Assembly (NCBI GenBank): GCA_017617545.1
Contig: JAFZVZ010000035.1
Coordinates: 1 to 64,000 of the forward strand
DNA from: Lachnospiraceae bacterium
GTDB lineage: Bacteria; Bacillota; Clostridia; Lachnospirales; Lachnospiraceae
Direction of reading: 5' to 3'
DNA: 64,000 nt
This document shows positions 60,695 through 64,000 of the stretch, in pieces; within the stretch, counting starts at the first letter, position 1, and each line of letters starts with the position of its first letter. The notes under the pieces were generated by a model, which did not search any database, had not been told where the DNA came from, and was given only the letters and a program-made list of their open reading frames with translations. Position numbers and translations under genes: made by a program.

Positions 60695-62367
60695 AACCGG
60701 AAGAGTTGTTTGATACCATGACCGCGATCGACGACGATATTCTGGAGAGGAGCGAGCGGAACAAGGTAGCCGCGGCTCCCGACAGGGTATTGGCTGCGGG
60801 GAAGACGTCCGAAGGGGAGACGGCGGCAACTAAGAAGCTCACCGATAAGACGGAAGATAGAAAGAATAGGATCAGGATGATCCGCATCTGGTCAATTCTG
60901 GCAGTCGCGGCGGCAATCCTCATCGCGGTTGCGATCATCGCTCCGAAGATCGTCGAAAGAAACCTGGAAAAGGCCAACGGGACACCCACACCCGCGGTTA
61001 CTGTCGCCGCAGTGGAACCTGGAAATTTTTACGGTCAAGAGGGAACGGAGCAGGATAAGCTGATGGCAAAATATCTGCTTGCGAAGGCAACGTACCCGGA
61101 GAAGGCGGATTTTCCGAATTTCGAAGAGTACGTCGCTGCGGACGGAAGCGTGAACTTTGAGGGGTATAACAGAGCGTACAACGCATGGAGGGATAAGGCA
61201 TTCGCCAATCAGGCGGGTATCACGAACGCCGACAGGGAGCAGTCCCGTGCAGGTGTCGCGACGCTGGTAACGTCGGGGCTTGCACAGCTGCTTGCCGGCA
61301 ATGAGGGAACTAACCGCGTGTGTTCACCGGCCAACCTCTATATGGCGCTTGCCATGCTTGCCGAGACGACGGATGGAAATTCGAGGGCGCAGATCCTGAA
61401 ACTGCTCGGTGTGAGCGATATTGAGACGCTGCGCGGTCTCTCCGACGTGACATGGAACATTTTGTACCGCAACAGCGGTGTGATGACGCGGGTCCTTGCG
61501 AGCTCTCTGTGGCTGCGTGATGACGACCGGATTTCCTATGTCCATTCCACGATCAACCGACTGGCCGATACATACCATGCCTCGACGTTCTGCGGAGCCA
61601 TGGGCTCTTCGGAGTATGATCAGGCGCTTCAGGCATGGCTTAACGAGCAGACCGGCGGCCTTCTGAAGGATTCCGCGGCGAACCAGAACTTTGATCCGGA
61701 GACCGCGATGGCCCTTGCGACGACGCTTTATTTTTCCGCAAAATGGGATGCTGAATTCAGCGAGGGCAGAACCGATAAGCAGGTGTTCCATGCGAAGTCC
61801 GGGGATGTCGAAACCGATTTCATGCACCGGACAGACGATAACGACGCGTATGTGACCGGGGACAAATTTTCCGCAGCATATATGTATTTCGAGGGTGGAC
61901 AGTTCGGTGACATGGTATTCTTTCTTCCCGATGAGGGTGTGAGCGCGGACGAGCTTCTGAGCGATCCGCAGGTGCTGTCCATCATCAATGGGACCCTTGG
62001 TACCGCGCGGTGTACGGTGCTCAAGGTCAATTACTCGATCCCGAAGTTCGACGTGACCTCGGATCTGGATCTCAGTGACAACCTTAAGAAGCTTGGTATC
62101 ACGGATGTGTTCAATGAGGAAATCTCTGATTTTTCGCCGATCGCAATAAATTCTCGCGGTATGTACCTGAGCAAGGTCGATCACAGTGTGCGTGTCCAGA
62201 TCGATGAGGAGGGCGTAAAGGCCGCAGCATACACGGTCATGCCGTCCGCGGGCGCATTGCCTCCGTCCGGCGAGGAAGTGGATTTTGTGCTGGATCGTCC
62301 GTTCGTCTTCGCCATCCGCTCGGAGACCGGAATCCCGCTGTTTGTGGGTGTTGTGGAGATCCCGTAA
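60691..62367 (+). CDS. Membrane-anchored serpin with anti-sigma-like N-terminus
   Basis: 558 residues. Residues 1-62 are cytoplasmic and start MKPEELFDTMTAIDDDIL, like the module 1 anti-sigma protein. A TM helix (about 66-86) and a Thr-Pro linker follow; residues about 187-558 are a complete serpin: NRVCSPANLYMALAML, TALYFSAKWDAEF-type strand 3A, FEGGQFGDMVFFLP, hinge DEEGVKAAAYTVM (near 502-515) and the C-terminal VLDRPFVFAIRSE signature. Hinge residues P12-P10 are Ala, fitting an inhibitory serpin, though P14 is Val instead of Thr/Ser. Overlap with the sigma gene suggests it is the anti-sigma partner; if so, protease attack on the serpin could be the signal. Confidence 0.88.
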   Translation: MKPEELFDTMTAIDDDILERSERNKVAAAPDRVLAAGKTSEGETAATKKLTDKTEDRKNRIRMIRIWSILAVAAAILIAVAIIAPKIVERNLEKANGTPTPAVTVAAVEPGNFYGQEGTEQDKLMAKYLLAKATYPEKADFPNFEEYVAADGSVNFEGYNRAYNAWRDKAFANQAGITNADREQSRAGVATLVTSGLAQLLAGNEGTNRVCSPANLYMALAMLAETTDGNSRAQILKLLGVSDIETLRGLSDVTWNILYRNSGVMTRVLASSLWLRDDDRISYVHSTINRLADTYHASTFCGAMGSSEYDQALQAWLNEQTGGLLKDSAANQNFDPETAMALATTLYFSAKWDAEFSEGRTDKQVFHAKSGDVETDFMHRTDDNDAYVTGDKFSAAYMYFEGGQFGDMVFFLPDEGVSADELLSDPQVLSIINGTLGTARCTVLKVNYSIPKFDVTSDLDLSDNLKKLGITDVFNEEISDFSPIAINSRGMYLSKVDHSVRVQIDEEGVKAAAYTVMPSAGALPPSGEEVDFVLDRPFVFAIRSETGIPLFVGVVEIP

Positions 62368-62427
62368 GCGTGTCGCGGAAACGGCGTGAGATGGAGTTCC
62401 GTATTGGAACGGGGGAAGGAGGACGCG

Positions 62428-63954
62428 ATGAATACGGAAGAGAAGACGGGGATCCGGAAAGTTCTCCGTATCAGGAGAGCCATGACGGTCGCTGCGGTGA
62501 TCGTTGTGGTCGGAACGGCAGCGATGCTGCTGCGCGCATATTTTACGTCCGATGAGGATCAGACGGATACCAATACATACACGGAAAATGTACCTACGAT
62601 CCCGTGCGCGTCGCCGGAACCGATCACGGTGACGCCGAACCCGCTGGAGGGCTTTCTCTGGGAGGAGGCGGATTACCCATATATCGCTAAGATCCCGCAG
62701 GAAGCGGATTATCTGAGGGCGGACGGCAGCCTGGATCAAGTGGCGTATCTGAGTGCCTACAATACGTGGGAGCGTTCGGCTTCCTCCTATCGGGCAAGTA
62801 TTACATACGATGATGTGACGAAGGCGGAGAAAGGGCTGGCACTGTTCTCTCAGGCAAGCCTTCCCAAACTGCTGGAGGGAGAGGCAGGTACGAACCGTAC
62901 GTGCTCCCCGCTCAACATTTACCTGGCGCTCGGAATGCTTGCGCAGGTGACCGACGGAAGTACGCGTGCACAGGTATTACGGATTCTCGGTGCGGACAAT
63001 GTTAAGATGCTTCGCGAGATGGCGGACGCAGCATGGAGGATCGCATACCAAAACGATGGACAGGTGAGCTGTCTGCTCGCCGGTTCGCTGTGGCTTCGGG
63101 AGAGTGATAAGATTATCCCCTATGAGCCCAATCCGCTTGTCCTTCTTCGGGACTGTTATCACGCATCGACGTTCCGGGGGCGGATGGGAACGGAAGAATA
63201 CAATCAGGCGCTCCGCACCTGGATCAACGAGCAGACCGGAGGTCTTTTGAAGGATTCGGCAGAGCAGTTGGGCTTCACTGAGGAGACAAGGCTTGCGTTG
63301 GCGACAACGGTGTATTTCCGGGCGCGATGGAGCTCCGAATTCGCAAAATCGGCAACGGACCTTCAGGTGTTCCACACTTCGGCAGGGGACAAAGAAACGG
63401 AGTTCATGCACGGGACGGCGAAGCGTCGATACTATGATGGAGATACGTTCCGTGCCGTAACGTACGACTTTGACGGAAACCACGCGGGAGACATGGTATT
63501 CTTCCTGCCGGACGAGGGCGTCGATGTGAACGAACTGCTGACGGATGTACAGGTCCTTTCGCTGCTCGGCAGCGGACAGAATATTCCGCAGTCGAGAGTG
63601 GTTGCGGTACAGAGCTCCGTACCGAAGTTCGATGTTCTCTCGGACAACCTTGATCTGACGCAGTGCATGAAGGACCTCGGGATAACGGAAGTGTTCGAGC
63701 CGGGCGTCGCTGATTTTTCGGCGCTGCTTGCGGAACCCGTGGGAGCATACCTGAAGGGGGCGATGCACAGCGCCCGTGTCAAGATCGACGAGGAGGGCGT
63801 AGAAGCCGCGGCATATACGGTACTGACGGCTTATGGGGCAGCTCCTTCGGAGCCGGATGAGATCGTTGACTTTGTCCTGGACCGGCCGTTCCTCTTTGCC
63901 ATCCGCACGGAGAACGGAATGCCGCTGTTCGTCGGAGTCGTGGAAAATCCGTAA
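62428..63954 (+). CDS. Second membrane-anchored serpin
   Basis: 508 residues from the ATG at 62428 (MNTEEKTGIRKVLRIRR), seven bases after AAGGAGG. TM helix at about 17-38, a Thr-Pro-containing spacer, then a serpin domain (about 145-508) closely related to that of the preceding gene: NRTCSPLNIYLALGML, QTGGLLKDSAEQL, GDMVFFLPDEGVD, hinge DEEGVEAAAYTVL and VLDRPFLFAIRTE. Unlike its neighbour it lacks the anti-sigma-like N-terminus; its cytoplasmic part is short and basic. Sixty bases separate the two serpin genes, with no terminator. Probably a surface protease inhibitor and possibly the output of the module. Confidence 0.88.
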   Translation: MNTEEKTGIRKVLRIRRAMTVAAVIVVVGTAAMLLRAYFTSDEDQTDTNTYTENVPTIPCASPEPITVTPNPLEGFLWEEADYPYIAKIPQEADYLRADGSLDQVAYLSAYNTWERSASSYRASITYDDVTKAEKGLALFSQASLPKLLEGEAGTNRTCSPLNIYLALGMLAQVTDGSTRAQVLRILGADNVKMLREMADAAWRIAYQNDGQVSCLLAGSLWLRESDKIIPYEPNPLVLLRDCYHASTFRGRMGTEEYNQALRTWINEQTGGLLKDSAEQLGFTEETRLALATTVYFRARWSSEFAKSATDLQVFHTSAGDKETEFMHGTAKRRYYDGDTFRAVTYDFDGNHAGDMVFFLPDEGVDVNELLTDVQVLSLLGSGQNIPQSRVVAVQSSVPKFDVLSDNLDLTQCMKDLGITEVFEPGVADFSALLAEPVGAYLKGAMHSARVKIDEEGVEAAAYTVLTAYGAAPSEPDEIVDFVLDRPFLFAIRTENGMPLFVGVVENP

Positions 63955-64000
63955 GCACGGCATTGTGAAATTGAATGGAACAGACTTGACTTTTCGCGCA

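Noticed and set aside
1..64000. CRISPR array, insertion sequence, integrase, prophage or toxin-antitoxin pair
   Set aside because: No regularly spaced direct repeats, transposase or integrase motifs, phage structural genes or convincing small toxin-antitoxin pair were seen.

Overview
The window looks like chromosomal DNA of a moderately G+C-rich (mid-50s percent by eye) Firmicute, most likely a gut or rumen Clostridia/Lachnospiraceae-type bacterium. Pointers are strong AGGAGG-type ribosome binding sites, extended -10 promoters, Thr-Pro-rich lipoprotein and surface-protein linkers, a SpoIIE/RsbU-STAS cassette, a MATE transporter fused to an RsbW-like ATPase, C_GCAxxG_C_C and DUF6320-like proteins, ECF sigma/anti-sigma pairs and membrane-anchored serpins. 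I see no rRNA, CRISPR array, insertion sequence or prophage. I call 60 coding regions and two tRNA-Ser genes. Coding density is very high: no gap exceeds about 280 bases, and the larger gaps (3541-3802, 34930-35170, 41671-41945) hold promoters, dyads or terminators.

Layout. 1-10.4 kb: a membrane protein, a GH36 alpha-galactosidase, a MerR regulator with its own 19-bp-spacer promoter, a large Thr-Pro lipoprotein, a MacB/FtsX-type ABC exporter and a small zinc-ribbon pair. 10.5-26.1 kb: an accessory-looking run of small or unfamiliar genes (two GNAT acetyltransferases, an Imm26-like/LRR protein, a beta-lactamase-fold protein carrying a domain also found alone 2.7 kb away, HIT protein, esterase + condensation-type acyltransferase + zinc-ribbon membrane protein, tcdA, several TM proteins, a ParB-like/HAD fusion with a HAD paralogue beside it). 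26.1-40.1 kb: signalling (PP2C/HATPase phosphatase, STAS protein, MATE-HATPase fusion, P-loop kinase, two-component system, NudC, FIST-GGDEF-EAL protein, LacI-type sensor without a DNA-binding domain, flavin reductase). 40.2-46 kb: surface protein, AEC transporter, propeller-like protein and a two-gene membrane module.

46.1-58.4 kb is housekeeping: dnaE, pfkA, a papain-like protease, a secreted metallo-beta-lactamase-fold protein, then tsaE-tsaB-rimI-RNase Z-tsaD (t6A tRNA modification plus tRNA 3' processing), a HAD phosphatase and two tRNA-Ser genes without encoded CCA. With tcdA at 21 kb, the window holds most of the t6A/ct6A pathway.

58.4-64 kb is the most unusual part: two paralogous ECF sigma factor modules. 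Each sigma gene overlaps (ATGA) a membrane protein starting with a similar acidic Ile-Asp-Asp motif. In the second module the extracellular part is a complete serpin, and a second membrane-anchored serpin follows. I read this as a candidate protease-sensing or protease-defence signalling system. A second window-wide signal is the heptamer GGAAAAT/ATTTTCC, which I count about 57 times on both strands against about five expected from composition, including in intergenic DNA.
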